A stretch of DNA of 64,000 nt from positions 1 to 64,000 of the forward strand of contig URPH01000014.1 in the NCBI GenBank assembly GCA_900549665.1. The letters are read 5' to 3'. Shown in pieces: positions 33,814-42,055 of the stretch. This DNA is from an uncultured Lachnospiraceae bacterium (lineage in GTDB: Bacteria; Bacillota; Clostridia; Lachnospirales; Lachnospiraceae). The position numbers and the translations under genes were made by a program. The notes below the pieces were generated by a model that made no database searches, was not told the origin of the DNA, and worked only from the letters and a program-made list of their open reading frames with translations. Within the stretch, counting starts at the first letter, position 1; each line of letters opens with the position of its first letter.

Positions 33814-34867
33814 CTGTATCCACCTCCTTAGCAGCAGTTTTCTCCACAACAGCCTGATCGCCTGCTTCTTTCTGTGCCTTTTCGATCAAAGCAATTTCTT
33901 TTTGTCTGCGTTTAAAGCTCTTTTCCTGCTGTCTTATTTGTCTGCGAATTGCAGCTTCATCCTTGTCATCCAGTATCATAAAGAGAATACCGGATAAAAT
34001 TGCAATAATGATCAGCATAATCATACTTGCCGCAGCAGCCCTGTTGTACATATAACTTCCACTAAATGCCTGATTGTAAATAAATACATTGGTTGTCAAT
34101 GTTGCATTGTCCGGTCCGCCAAGCAAGAATAATTTGGGAATATCAAACATATTTAATCCACCAATCAAGCTGGTTACCAGAGTAAACAGTAAAATTGTTT
34201 TGATATTGGGGAGTGTCACATACCAGAAGGTCTGTGTCCGATTAGCACCATCTACTTCCGCTGCCTCAAAAATTTCAGGACTGATACCGAGTACACCGGA
34301 TATCAGAGTGATCATCGTATATCCATACCACATCCAGGTCTGGATAAAGATAACAATTCCTCTTGCAATTGTCTTGTTGATCAACAAATTGACCGGCTTG
34401 TCAGTAAACCTAAGAGAAACCAGAATGTCATTGACCGGTCCCATCGGATAGCCAAATAATGCATTAAATAAAATCGCTATTGTAGCTGCCGTAATAATAT
34501 TGGGCATATAAAAGATAACTTTAAAGAAGCCCTGTCCGACAATCTTGCTTCGTTTATCCGTAAACCATGCCGTCAATAAAAGTGCCAGAAGAATCTGCGG
34601 TATAAAGTTTAACAGCCACATCACTACTGTATTGGATAACGCCTGTTTAAAGGACGGATTTGTCAAAACTGTTTTGAAATTTCGGAACGGATCATCTGCC
34701 AGGAAATGAAAATTTGTCATTCCAAGTCCTTTAAGGTCTGTAAATCCGATAATTATGGTATATACAATAGGATATAAAGTAAATAACAGGAATGCCACAG
34801 CAAAAGGAATACTAAAAAAATACCCATATCTTGCATAACTAAGCTTTTTGTTTTTCACTTTTCTCAC
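33800..34867 (-). CDS. Sugar ABC permease, MalF type, importer C
   Basis: The 355-aa permease has the usual six helices and an EAA loop (EAAEVDGANRTQTFWYVTLPNIKT). An unusual charged C-terminal extension of about 60 residues (KDEAAIRRQIRQQEKSFKRR..., then VDTDAEE) follows the last helix; importers A and B lack it. It starts 172 nt after the binding-protein gene, beyond a stem-loop. Confidence 0.92.
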   Translation of the reverse strand: MRKVKNKKLSYARYGYFFSIPFAVAFLLFTLYPIVYTIIIGFTDLKGLGMTNFHFLADDPFRNFKTVLTNPSFKQALSNTVVMWLLNFIPQILLALLLTAWFTDKRSKIVGQGFFKVIFYMPNIITAATIAILFNALFGYPMGPVNDILVSLRFTDKPVNLLINKTIARGIVIFIQTWMWYGYTMITLISGVLGISPEIFEAAEVDGANRTQTFWYVTLPNIKTILLFTLVTSLIGGLNMFDIPKLFLLGGPDNATLTTNVFIYNQAFSGSYMYNRAAAASMIMLIIIAILSGILFMILDDKDEAAIRRQIRQQEKSFKRRQKEIALIEKAQKEAGDQAVVEKTAAKEVDTDAEE

Positions 34868-34962
34868 CCTTCCTTCATGTTCATTATTATGATTTTAAAA
34901 TAAACCTGTCTGACCTGTATCTGTCCGGACAGATATTTTCCCCGAGGTGGGGGTAAAAGAAA

Positions 34963-34994
34963 AGCAGGGCGAACAGGAAAATATCCGCCCTGCT
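34963..34994 (-). promoter_or_regulatory. Intercistronic stem-loop/attenuator after SBP C
   Basis: AGCAGGGCG pairs perfectly with CGCCCTGCT around a 14-nt loop; on the minus strand TTTTCTTTT follows. It looks like a terminator placed between binding-protein and permease genes, probably giving excess binding protein. Confidence 0.7.
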
Positions 34995-35039
34995 TATTCT
35001 TTTATTGGGATATGTAATTTAAAGGAATTACCATATTAA

Positions 35040-36449
35040 CTACTCAACAATTACATCCAGGTTGTCAGCTACCTGCTGTTTGAAATCGGCAAGTGCCTGA
35101 TCCCGTGATTTCTCACCTGCTGTATACTGACGTACCTGATCTCTCCAGTAAGTATTGATTGTTTCATCATACTGTGTCAGGTTTGTTCCTTTTGCGTAAT
35201 CATTTGCCGGAACGAAAGCATCAAACATATTTTGTCCGCCTAAGAAATCCAATTCTCCGTTTGATTTGGACATTACAACACCGGATGCTACTGCATCTTT
35301 TGTACCGCCTTCACCGTTTAAAGTACCATTAGCCCATTTATACTGAAGACCATCTTCAGATGTATCCAATGTGATCCATTCGATAATGTCGCCTACAGCT
35401 TCGGCTTTTTCTGTATTCTTGTTGGCGAGTACCCATGTACCACCCCAGAAGAAACCAATCGGAGGTGTACAAACAGCCCAGTCACCATATGTACCTTCAC
35501 CAACTTTTTCTCCACCGCAGTTGGGAGCCAGTGTATAGTTGATCAACCATGCCGGTCCAAAGAAACCGAAGATAGGCTGATCGCCTTCACCCTTCATATC
35601 AGCAAACCATGCGTCCTGCCAGTCCTGTGTATCATTGTGGTAACCATTATCTTTTAATTTTTTGGAAAGATCCAAAAATTCTTCTCTCTTAGGATCAATG
35701 TTTAATTTACCGTCTACAATCCATCCTTTATCGGAACTGTTTTCAACTGCATGCCAGATATCTCCATCACCGGATACGATACCATAGCCTTTTGCTTTCA
35801 GCTCTGCTGCATCAAAGAATTTGTCCCATCCGGGTCCGATCTTGTCCTGTACAGTAGCCGGATCATCCGTTCCCCATACATCCTGAGCAATGGAGCGACG
35901 GTAGATAAATGCACCACCTGTTGCCTGATATCCTAAACCTACCACCTTTCCGTCAGGGTTGGTTCCGATATCAACGGTATACTGTGCAATTTCCGCATCT
36001 TTGATTGCCTGATCCACATCGATGCCAAGATCTTCATAGGAAGCTGCGTACTGTGCTGCATCACCCTGTGTGTATTTTAATACGAATGCAGCCTCCGCAC
36101 AGTAAATATCCGGAGCATCTGAACCTCCTGATGCAAGAGCCTGATCAAGGGCCGGCTGATAAGCACCGTCTGTTGTAGCAATAATCGTTGTATTGATTTC
36201 ATAACCAAAATCCGGATGTGCTTCTATGTACTTTTCAATCATGCCGGGAACCTCATCTGTAAATGCCCATACATTGATTACTTTGTCCGGATCCGCATTA
36301 CTCTTTTTCCCTGTATCCTCGGCAGTTGTTGTAGTAGAGCTGTCAGATGTACCACTATCGGCAGAACCGGTAGAAGCATCGGATCCACAGCCAACCAAGA
36401 GACTTGAAACCATACATGCACATAAAACGCTGGCAACTAACTTTTTCAT
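35040..36449 (-). CDS. Sugar ABC transporter substrate-binding lipoprotein, importer C
   Basis: The 469-aa lipoprotein has lipobox LLVGC (Cys21), a Ser/Thr/Gly-rich linker (about 23-48) and a family-1 binding fold. Short stretches such as ATGGAFIYRRSIAQDVWGT and the IFGFFGPAWLINY region align with the A and B proteins, so it is a distant relative. The nearby GH3 enzyme of the xylosidase branch suggests a beta-linked oligosaccharide, perhaps xylo-oligosaccharides; this is inference. No ATPase gene is present here. Confidence 0.93.
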   Translation of the reverse strand: MKKLVASVLCACMVSSLLVGCGSDASTGSADSGTSDSSTTTTAEDTGKKSNADPDKVINVWAFTDEVPGMIEKYIEAHPDFGYEINTTIIATTDGAYQPALDQALASGGSDAPDIYCAEAAFVLKYTQGDAAQYAASYEDLGIDVDQAIKDAEIAQYTVDIGTNPDGKVVGLGYQATGGAFIYRRSIAQDVWGTDDPATVQDKIGPGWDKFFDAAELKAKGYGIVSGDGDIWHAVENSSDKGWIVDGKLNIDPKREEFLDLSKKLKDNGYHNDTQDWQDAWFADMKGEGDQPIFGFFGPAWLINYTLAPNCGGEKVGEGTYGDWAVCTPPIGFFWGGTWVLANKNTEKAEAVGDIIEWITLDTSEDGLQYKWANGTLNGEGGTKDAVASGVVMSKSNGELDFLGGQNMFDAFVPANDYAKGTNLTQYDETINTYWRDQVRQYTAGEKSRDQALADFKQQVADNLDVIVE

Positions 36450-36845
36450 ATTTATACCTCTCCTTCTTTTATTTGAATGATTAACGTTTATAACTGTCTG
36501 CTCTTCTAAACTTCGGCCTTGTTGAAGAATAACATAATTTTATTATACATTTTTCCATTGCATATACTTTTCAATTTTTGCTTTTTGTTTATCAATTATT
36601 GCTAATATTTTGTTTTTATATTTTTTTCTTTTATTAATCATGTATAATGACAATAACAGGTTGTCGTCATATTCAACAAATATTGACCCGAATTGTGCTT
36701 ATTCATATCAATTATGGCAAAGCGTTCTGACCGGCACCGGTTGGCATTACTTGTTGGCATTCATCTTTAGCTGCATAATCCAGCCTACATATCCTGCCAT
36801 TCATTTATTAACAATTACTTATAATTAAGGAAAGGATACATTTTC
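36450..36845. other. Divergent region between importer C and second YesL gene
   Basis: The 396-bp AT-rich gap holds a leftward TATAAT at 36547-36542 (no clear -35) for importer C. The imperfect dyad TGACAA...TTGTCGTCA at about 36647-36669 could be an operator for either side. A 72-codon plus frame here lacks a ribosome site. Confidence 0.5.
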
Positions 36846-37514
36846 ATGAACAAATTTTTTCGTCCCGAAAATCCGGTAATACGTTTTTTATCCTGTTTTT
36901 GCGATCTGATGTTTACCAATGCTTTATTTATCATCTGCAGTATTCCGATTGTGACCATCGGTGCCTCCATCACAGCAATGTATCATGTCATGTTTGAATT
37001 GCAGGATGGTACAGAATCCTATATATACAAGATGTTTTTTGAAGCCTTTAAGAGCAATTTTAAACAGGCTTCCTGTATCTGGCTTCCATTCCTTATACTC
37101 ACAGCTTTTTTTACCGGAGACCTTTACGTTATATATCATGTAATTGATTCCTCTTATTCCTGGATACAGTTTCCGGTCTGGTTTCTTTTGATCATAATAT
37201 TCTGTATCCAGCTGTATGCATTTCCACAGATTGCCAAATTCGAGACCGGATTGCACCGTCTGCTCAGCAATTCCATACTGTTAGCGGTAGGTAACTTTCC
37301 GACCACAATTTTCTTTACCGTTGTTCCAATCGGAATCCTATATTTTTCAGTACAGACCAGCAGACGCCTTGTAATAGCCGGAAGCCTTCTTTTATTTTTT
37401 GGCTTTGCTGCATTTGCCTATATTTATGCATTATTTTTCAACCGCATTTTTGATCGTTGTATGCCCAAAAACGCTGAGCATGATACAAAAGACGATATAG
37501 AAAATTCTCTATAG
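36846..37514 (+). CDS. YesL-family (DUF624) membrane protein, second copy
   Basis: The 222-aa protein carries the DUF624 N-terminal pattern (FCDLMFTNALFIICSIPIVTIGASITAMYHVM, about 20-50) and five or six membrane helices. Unlike the copy at 9006 it has only a short charged tail. It is divergent from the importer C binding protein. The role is unknown; the repeated pairing with importers suggests a helper or regulator of uptake. Confidence 0.85.
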   Translation: MNKFFRPENPVIRFLSCFCDLMFTNALFIICSIPIVTIGASITAMYHVMFELQDGTESYIYKMFFEAFKSNFKQASCIWLPFLILTAFFTGDLYVIYHVIDSSYSWIQFPVWFLLIIIFCIQLYAFPQIAKFETGLHRLLSNSILLAVGNFPTTIFFTVVPIGILYFSVQTSRRLVIAGSLLLFFGFAAFAYIYALFFNRIFDRCMPKNAEHDTKDDIENSL

Positions 37515-37524
37515 TATACAAAAG

Positions 37525-37557
37525 AAGGTGCAGATATTTCTCTATTCTGCACCTTTT
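37525..37557. terminator. Bidirectional terminator after the second YesL gene
   Basis: AAGGTGCAGA pairs with TCTGCACCTT around an 11-nt loop, with A and T runs. It separates convergent genes. Confidence 0.85.
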
Positions 37558-37610
37558 ATTTCTGTCATTTACATCTAACAATATTCTATTTTTGAATATG
37601 ATCTCTGATT

Positions 37611-38234
37611 TCACCGATTTACACAATGCATCATAAAATCAATTGCAACCGTCTTATCCTCCAGATAGGAAGCAATTGCAAAGACCGGCGGCTTCTCCTC
37701 ATATGCATCTACAAAAAGTTCTGACTTAAGATAGACACCTGCTGCAATCTCTTTTCCTTCCATATTTTTGCAGATAAACAGGTCGTCCTGCAGTTCTTTA
37801 AGCTGCTCCTCTGTCAGCACATCATAAAGATTGCAGTACGCATCTGCGGCTGCATAATCTCTAATCACCCATTCGGACGCGATCACTGCTTCACTTCTTT
37901 TACTGATAACCTCTGCCTGATATCTCTGGATACTTGCTGTTACCATGGAATCTGCTGCAATCTTTTCATCTACATTTTGCGGATGAACATAGCCACCCTC
38001 CAGCCGAAACGGTACTTTGGTCTTTCCTTCCTTTTGCAGTAAATCTGAATATACCGTCAGATATTCATCCACGCTGTATTCATCCTTACAATTGATCATG
38101 GAAATATAAACGGAGTTCTCTCTGTTTTCCTCCAAAAAACCCTGTATCGTAATAATTAAAAATATAACAATCAAAATGGGAATGATCACATACCACTTAT
38201 AGTAATCCCAGAAATAACGCAGTTTCTTTTTCAT
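37611..38234 (-). CDS. Hypothetical single-pass membrane protein
   Basis: I do not recognise a family. The 207-aa product has a short positive cytoplasmic N terminus with aromatic residues (KKKLRYFWDYYKWY), one hydrophobic helix (about 15-33) and an extracytoplasmic domain of about 170 residues, acidic and with few Cys. Proteins with this KKK...FWDYYKWY start are frequent beside sugar importers and YesL genes in Lachnospiraceae as I recall, but no function is known. It is convergent with the YesL gene. Confidence 0.7.
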   Translation of the reverse strand: MKKKLRYFWDYYKWYVIIPILIVIFLIITIQGFLEENRENSVYISMINCKDEYSVDEYLTVYSDLLQKEGKTKVPFRLEGGYVHPQNVDEKIAADSMVTASIQRYQAEVISKRSEAVIASEWVIRDYAAADAYCNLYDVLTEEQLKELQDDLFICKNMEGKEIAAGVYLKSELFVDAYEEKPPVFAIASYLEDKTVAIDFMMHCVNR

Positions 38235-38360
38235 ATAAATTTTCCTTCCATCGCAGGACAGCCCAAGCCGGTCTGATTGTTATTATTATCATACTATATT
38301 GTGACAGATGATACATTACAAAAATTGCGGTCTTTATATCTTTCAATATTCTTTATTTGC

Positions 38361-38420
38361 CATATTCGAAATTCGCTGATTTACTGCGTAAATCGCTACT
38401 TTCTCATGTTTGGCGGGTCT
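38361..38420 (+). repeat. Dispersed intergenic repeat, central fragment (D)
   Basis: The fragment from ATTCGAAATTCGCTGATTT to CTCATGTTTGGCGGGTC matches the central third of the full copy at 46955-47160. Both ends are missing. It lies just downstream of the trmO stop. Confidence 0.7.
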
Positions 38421-38430
38421 TTCCATTTGC

Positions 38431-39108
38431 TTAAAGTAAGGTAACCTCACAGACAGTCAATACATTTCCACTGACCGTAAAACGGATATTATAGCCTTCA
38501 TAAGAAAGCCCCCATATCCGGCTCTCGTCATTGATAAATGCCGTCCTCGGATCCTGTTTCAAAAGTGCGATTACCGCAGATCTTATGGGAACCGGCAGTT
38601 TTTCCAGTAAGCTTTCCGGAAAATCCACCTCAAGCCGATGCTCAAATACATCACCGGCAAATCCCGAAAGGGCGTTCGGGTAACTATCGGCATACGGAAG
38701 ATAAGGTTTGATATCAAAAACCGGTGTCTGATCCAACATATCAACGCCCGATACCCGTAACATCATGCCTTTCTTTTCATCTTCCACAATTTCTTCCAGC
38801 TTTACCACGGACATCCCGATCGGATTGGGACGGAATGGCGATCTGGTTGCAAATACCCCCATTCTCTTTTTGCCGCCAAGCCTTGGCGGTGTGACCGTCG
38901 CTGCCCAGTGTTCTTTCTGTGCCTTTGAAAATTCCCACAATACCCAGATGTGGGAATAACCTTCCAATCCACGCAAGGCTTCTCTACTGCGGTATTCCGG
39001 TAAAAATTCGATTACCCCCTGTGCTTCGCGCACCAGCCCGCTCTGCCTCGGAATACCAAATTTTTCAGAAAATCCGGTGTGGATGACCGCAATCTGTTTT
39101 ATTTCCAT
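38431..39108 (-). CDS. trmO: tRNA (adenine37-N6)-methyltransferase TrmO
   Basis: The 225-aa protein belongs to the TrmO/TsaA (YaeB) family, which methylates t6A37 to m6t6A37 in tRNA-Thr reading ACY codons, using SAM. Recognisable pieces are IGVIHTGF-like start (IAVIHTGFSEKFGIPRQSG), LEGYSHIWVLWEF (about 47-59), the signature GVFATRSPFRPNPIGMS (about 83-99) and a C-terminal domain with FDIKPYLPYAD (about 130-140). It lies 9 nt downstream of a CarD-like gene on the same strand. Confidence 0.92.
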   Translation of the reverse strand: MEIKQIAVIHTGFSEKFGIPRQSGLVREAQGVIEFLPEYRSREALRGLEGYSHIWVLWEFSKAQKEHWAATVTPPRLGGKKRMGVFATRSPFRPNPIGMSVVKLEEIVEDEKKGMMLRVSGVDMLDQTPVFDIKPYLPYADSYPNALSGFAGDVFEHRLEVDFPESLLEKLPVPIRSAVIALLKQDPRTAFINDESRIWGLSYEGYNIRFTVSGNVLTVCEVTLL

Positions 39109-39117
39109 AAATCATCG

Positions 39118-39444
39118 TCACTCCTGATTTGCTGTTACTTTCTTAGCAGCAGGCAACTTTTCATCATTCAGCACGAAAGTAATCTCTTCCTGTCTCAACA
39201 ACGGCAGTTTTTTCACATCTTCCTCCTTATAAGAAGAAGCTTCTTCTTTTGAAATCAGTTCCCGCAGTTGCACCTCATGGCGCTCCACAGGAATATAGGC
39301 ATCCTGCAGCCTGTCCGCCACGGCCTTCAAATGATAATAATAAATTCCTTCTCCGGCATCTTTTTTCGTGGAAAGCCTGACAATATCCACAACCTTGCAG
39401 ACACCCATGGTCTCGCTGTATATAAATTGCTTCTTCTCAAACAT
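39118..39444 (-). CDS. CarD/TRCF-interaction-domain-like small protein
   Basis: The 108-aa protein starts MFEKKQFIYSETMGVCKVVDI, which resembles the RNA-polymerase-interacting Tudor-like domain of CarD, CdnL and Mfd. A full CarD has an extra DNA-binding helical domain that is missing here. It may bind RNA polymerase beta; function is otherwise unknown. It is cotranscribed with trmO, 9 nt upstream of it. Confidence 0.7.
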   Translation of the reverse strand: MFEKKQFIYSETMGVCKVVDIVRLSTKKDAGEGIYYYHLKAVADRLQDAYIPVERHEVQLRELISKEEASSYKEEDVKKLPLLRQEEITFVLNDEKLPAAKKVTANQE

Positions 39445-39516
39445 AGTAACTCCTGCTCTTTTTCTTTCTGGTCCATATTGACTGCTTATGCGGCAATTTT
39501 GATAATTTTCATTTTA

Positions 39517-40686
39517 CTACGCACGCTTCATCTTATCCTTCATATCAGAAAGCCGATCCAGCGCAGCCTCTAATGTATCATCTTTTTTGGCAAAATGGAA
39601 ACGGATATAACGGTTTTCCGGCTCTTTGAAAAAGCTTGAACCGGGCACTGCACCAACGCCGACCTTTCTCGCCAGATCCTCACAGAATAAAAGATCGTCT
39701 GAATAGCCATATTCGCTGATATCCATCAGCACATAATAAGCGCCCTGCGGTCTGGTAAAGGTAAAGCCCAGCTCATCGAGGCCTCCGGTAAACAGTTCCT
39801 TCATATGTGTATAATGTGCCTGCAGCTCTTTATAATAGGAATCGTCAAAGCAAAGTCCGGTCACCGCAGCTTCCATCAGAGGCGCAGCCGCTCCTACCGT
39901 CAAAAAGTCATGAACCTTTTTAACCCGGTCTGCAATTTCTGCAGGTGTCATGACATATCCCAATCTCCATCCGGTAATGGAATAGGTCTTGGATAGCGAA
40001 TTACACACGATCGTGCGCTCTCGCATTCCCGGCAGAGTCGCGATGCAGATGTGCTGAAACGGTTCATATACAATATGCTCATAAACCTCATCCGTAATGA
40101 CATAGGTGTCATATTTGATTGCAAGTGATGCGATCAGTTCCAGCTCTTCTTTTGTAAAAACCTTTCCACATGGATTGGATGGATTGCATAAAATCAGGGC
40201 TTTGACCTTGTCCCGTTTCATAGCCGCTTCCAGACGGTCTGCATCAAAAGAAAATGTCGGCGGTATCAGGGGCACATAAATCGGTTCCGCACCTGATAAT
40301 ATGGTATCTGCTCCGTAATTTTCATAAAACGGAGAAAAGATCACAACCTCGTCCCCCGGATTGCATACAGACATCATTGCCGCCATCATGGCCTCTGTGC
40401 TTCCGCATGTCACCACAAGCTCTTTATCCGGGTCAACCTTCATTCCATAAAAATGCTCCTGCTTTTTGGCAAGTGCTTCCCTGAAATTTTGTGCTCCCCA
40501 GGTGAGCGCATACTGGTGAGGTCCGCTGTCCGCAATTTCTTTCAGACGGTCTGTGATTTCCTTGGGAGGGTCAAAATCAGGAAATCCCTGCGATAAATTG
40601 ATGGCTCCATACTGATTGGAGATACGCGTCATACGGCGGATCACGGAATCGGTAAATCCGGCCGTTCTTTTACTAAGCTCTTTCAT
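39517..40686 (-). CDS. Class I PLP-dependent aminotransferase
   Basis: The 389-aa fold-type I enzyme has NPSNPCGKVF (about 167-176), ITDEVYEHIVYE (about 195-206) and NSLSKTYSITGWRLGY (about 228-243) with the Schiff-base lysine. It resembles aspartate/aromatic or methionine aminotransferases; the precise substrate is open. It sits 72 nt upstream of the CarD-like gene on the same strand. Confidence 0.9.
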   Translation of the reverse strand: MKELSKRTAGFTDSVIRRMTRISNQYGAINLSQGFPDFDPPKEITDRLKEIADSGPHQYALTWGAQNFREALAKKQEHFYGMKVDPDKELVVTCGSTEAMMAAMMSVCNPGDEVVIFSPFYENYGADTILSGAEPIYVPLIPPTFSFDADRLEAAMKRDKVKALILCNPSNPCGKVFTKEELELIASLAIKYDTYVITDEVYEHIVYEPFQHICIATLPGMRERTIVCNSLSKTYSITGWRLGYVMTPAEIADRVKKVHDFLTVGAAAPLMEAAVTGLCFDDSYYKELQAHYTHMKELFTGGLDELGFTFTRPQGAYYVLMDISEYGYSDDLLFCEDLARKVGVGAVPGSSFFKEPENRYIRFHFAKKDDTLEAALDRLSDMKDKMKRA

Positions 40687-40760
40687 TTTGTCTGCACTTT
40701 CCTATTATCTATGTTTTTCTTTCTATATTTTACATCTTTTCATTTTATTTCTTGTTAAAC

Positions 40761-40816
40761 TGATGTGAGAGTCAAAAAATATTTTGCCCCTAACTTGATA
40801 TTTACAAATTGTTATG
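40761..40816 (+). repeat. Dispersed intergenic repeat, left-end fragment (E)
   Basis: TGATGTGAGAGTCAAAA followed by ATTTTGCCCCTAACTTGATAT matches the first ~50 bp of the full copy at 46955. The remainder of the element is absent. Confidence 0.65.
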
Positions 40817-40912
40817 TAAACCTCTAATCACAAATACTAATAAACAAAAAAATAATTACGATATCAGTTTAGCCCGAAAACAAAACTTCGTCAATGCCAC
40901 AAAAAACACAAA

Positions 40913-40963
40913 AAGACAACCGGATACATGTCATTTTCACAACATGCTCCGGCTGCCCTTTAT
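40913..40963 (-). terminator. Terminator of the eno-DUF3793-flavodoxin unit
   Basis: On the minus strand GCAGCCGGAGCATGT pairs, with small mismatches, with ACATGTATCCGGTTGTC, followed by TTTTT. It lies 32 nt beyond the flavodoxin stop. Confidence 0.8.
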
Positions 40964-40994
40964 GTTTAGTGATTTATTTGGAGGATAAATCTAT

Positions 40995-41429
40995 TTAAAC
41001 CATACCTGCTAATGCTCTTCCGAGCTCTCTGCATGAATCCGCCACATCACCGTCCGGTGCACCGTTTACAGTCACACCTTCTCCGTTTACTACGGTAGCT
41101 CCATCCTGTGAAATGCGGTCTTCCCAGTCGCGCATCCACTCCTGATTGCCCCATCCGTAGGATCCAAACAAAGCAACATTTTTTCCGGAAACAGCGCCAT
41201 CCAGTTCCATCATAAACGGCTCCATTTCACTTTCTTCCAACTGTTCTGCTCCCATGGAAGGGCAGCCCAAAGCAAAGGCCTTTGCGCCTGCAAGATCACT
41301 GATGCTTGCTGCACTTACAGGGAGAACAACTGCTTCTGCTCCGCCTGCTTTTACTCCTTCTGCAACAAAATCTGCCATTGCTGCGGTATTTCCGGTACCG
41401 CTCCAGTATACAATATAAACCTGACTCAT
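40995..41429 (-). CDS. Flavodoxin
   Basis: The 144-aa cytoplasmic electron carrier has the FMN phosphate-binding loop SGTGNTAAM (about 10-18), a first aromatic-region GCPSMGAEQLEESEMEPF (about 54-71) and FGSYGWGNQEWM (about 88-99). These match short-chain clostridial flavodoxins. It replaces ferredoxin when iron is scarce. It lies 38 nt after a DUF3793 gene, a known pairing; DUF3793 proteins are common beside flavodoxin genes. Confidence 0.92.
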   Translation of the reverse strand: MSQVYIVYWSGTGNTAAMADFVAEGVKAGGAEAVVLPVSAASISDLAGAKAFALGCPSMGAEQLEESEMEPFMMELDGAVSGKNVALFGSYGWGNQEWMRDWEDRISQDGATVVNGEGVTVNGAPDGDVADSCRELGRALAGMV

Positions 41430-41467
41430 AGTAATTTCCTTTCTTGTGTTTTCAAATCTTTTCGTTG

Positions 41468-42055
41468 TTAAACTGCAATTTCCCGAATGCCTTTTCCAAA
41501 GATAACGTCCTGAACTGCGCGCTCTCTTTCTTTGTCATAGAGTCGGAATGTCTTGACCGCCTGCTCTACATCGTGATAGACCTTCCAGTAGCCCAGGTAC
41601 ACATAATTTTTTCCGCGGTTTTCAATAAAGCTCTCCACATCTGCCAGGGGATATCCCAAAAAGGCGCCGATCTCATGGGGGAAGTCTGTCTGCCCATCTG
41701 CATAAAGCCTGATTCTCTGCGAAAGTCTTTTTAACATATCGACAATTTCCTTATCAGGATACCCGTATTTTTTCAAAAAATACCTGACATCTTCCTGTTG
41801 CAGGCAGGATTGCAAAATGTCCTTCCTGTATAAATACAGGATCACGCGTCCGCAGTCAGCTTTCAGAATATAACATTCAATTTCTGTGTTTTCCAACATT
41901 CCTTTGATGCCAAGAGCCTGCTTGCGGCTAAGCGTCAATACATTGGCAACCGCCATTCTTTTTAATAAGGGTGCACAGTGCATGGCCAAAAGCAGCAGCA
42001 GATTTTGTTCAACATCTTTGGAATCTCTTATTTTGATGATTTCCTGTACCGGCAT
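41468..42055 (-). CDS. DUF3793 family protein
   Basis: The 195-aa protein matches the DUF3793 pattern: HCAPLLKRMAVANVLTLSR (about 26-44), then a long central region and FPHEIGAFLGYPLADVESFIENRGKNYVYLGYWKVY (about 124-160). The function is unknown, but the GYWKVY region and the neighbouring flavodoxin suggest a redox or iron-related role. The ATG directly follows the enolase stop codon with no gap, so it is translated by coupling to enolase. Confidence 0.82.
   Translation of the reverse strand: MPVQEIIKIRDSKDVEQNLLLLLAMHCAPLLKRMAVANVLTLSRKQALGIKGMLENTEIECYILKADCGRVILYLYRKDILQSCLQQEDVRYFLKKYGYPDKEIVDMLKRLSQRIRLYADGQTDFPHEIGAFLGYPLADVESFIENRGKNYVYLGYWKVYHDVEQAVKTFRLYDKERERAVQDVIFGKGIREIAV

Larger units (their letters stand above)
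40687..40994. other. Intergenic region upstream of aminotransferase
   Basis: The 308-bp gap contains a left-end fragment of the dispersed repeat (40761-40816) and the flavodoxin terminator (40913-40963). No gene is visible. Confidence 0.65.

Noticed and set aside
36610..36828. 72-codon plus-strand frame between importer C and YesL
   Set aside because: No ribosome site, very AT-rich beginning, and it covers the regulatory region.
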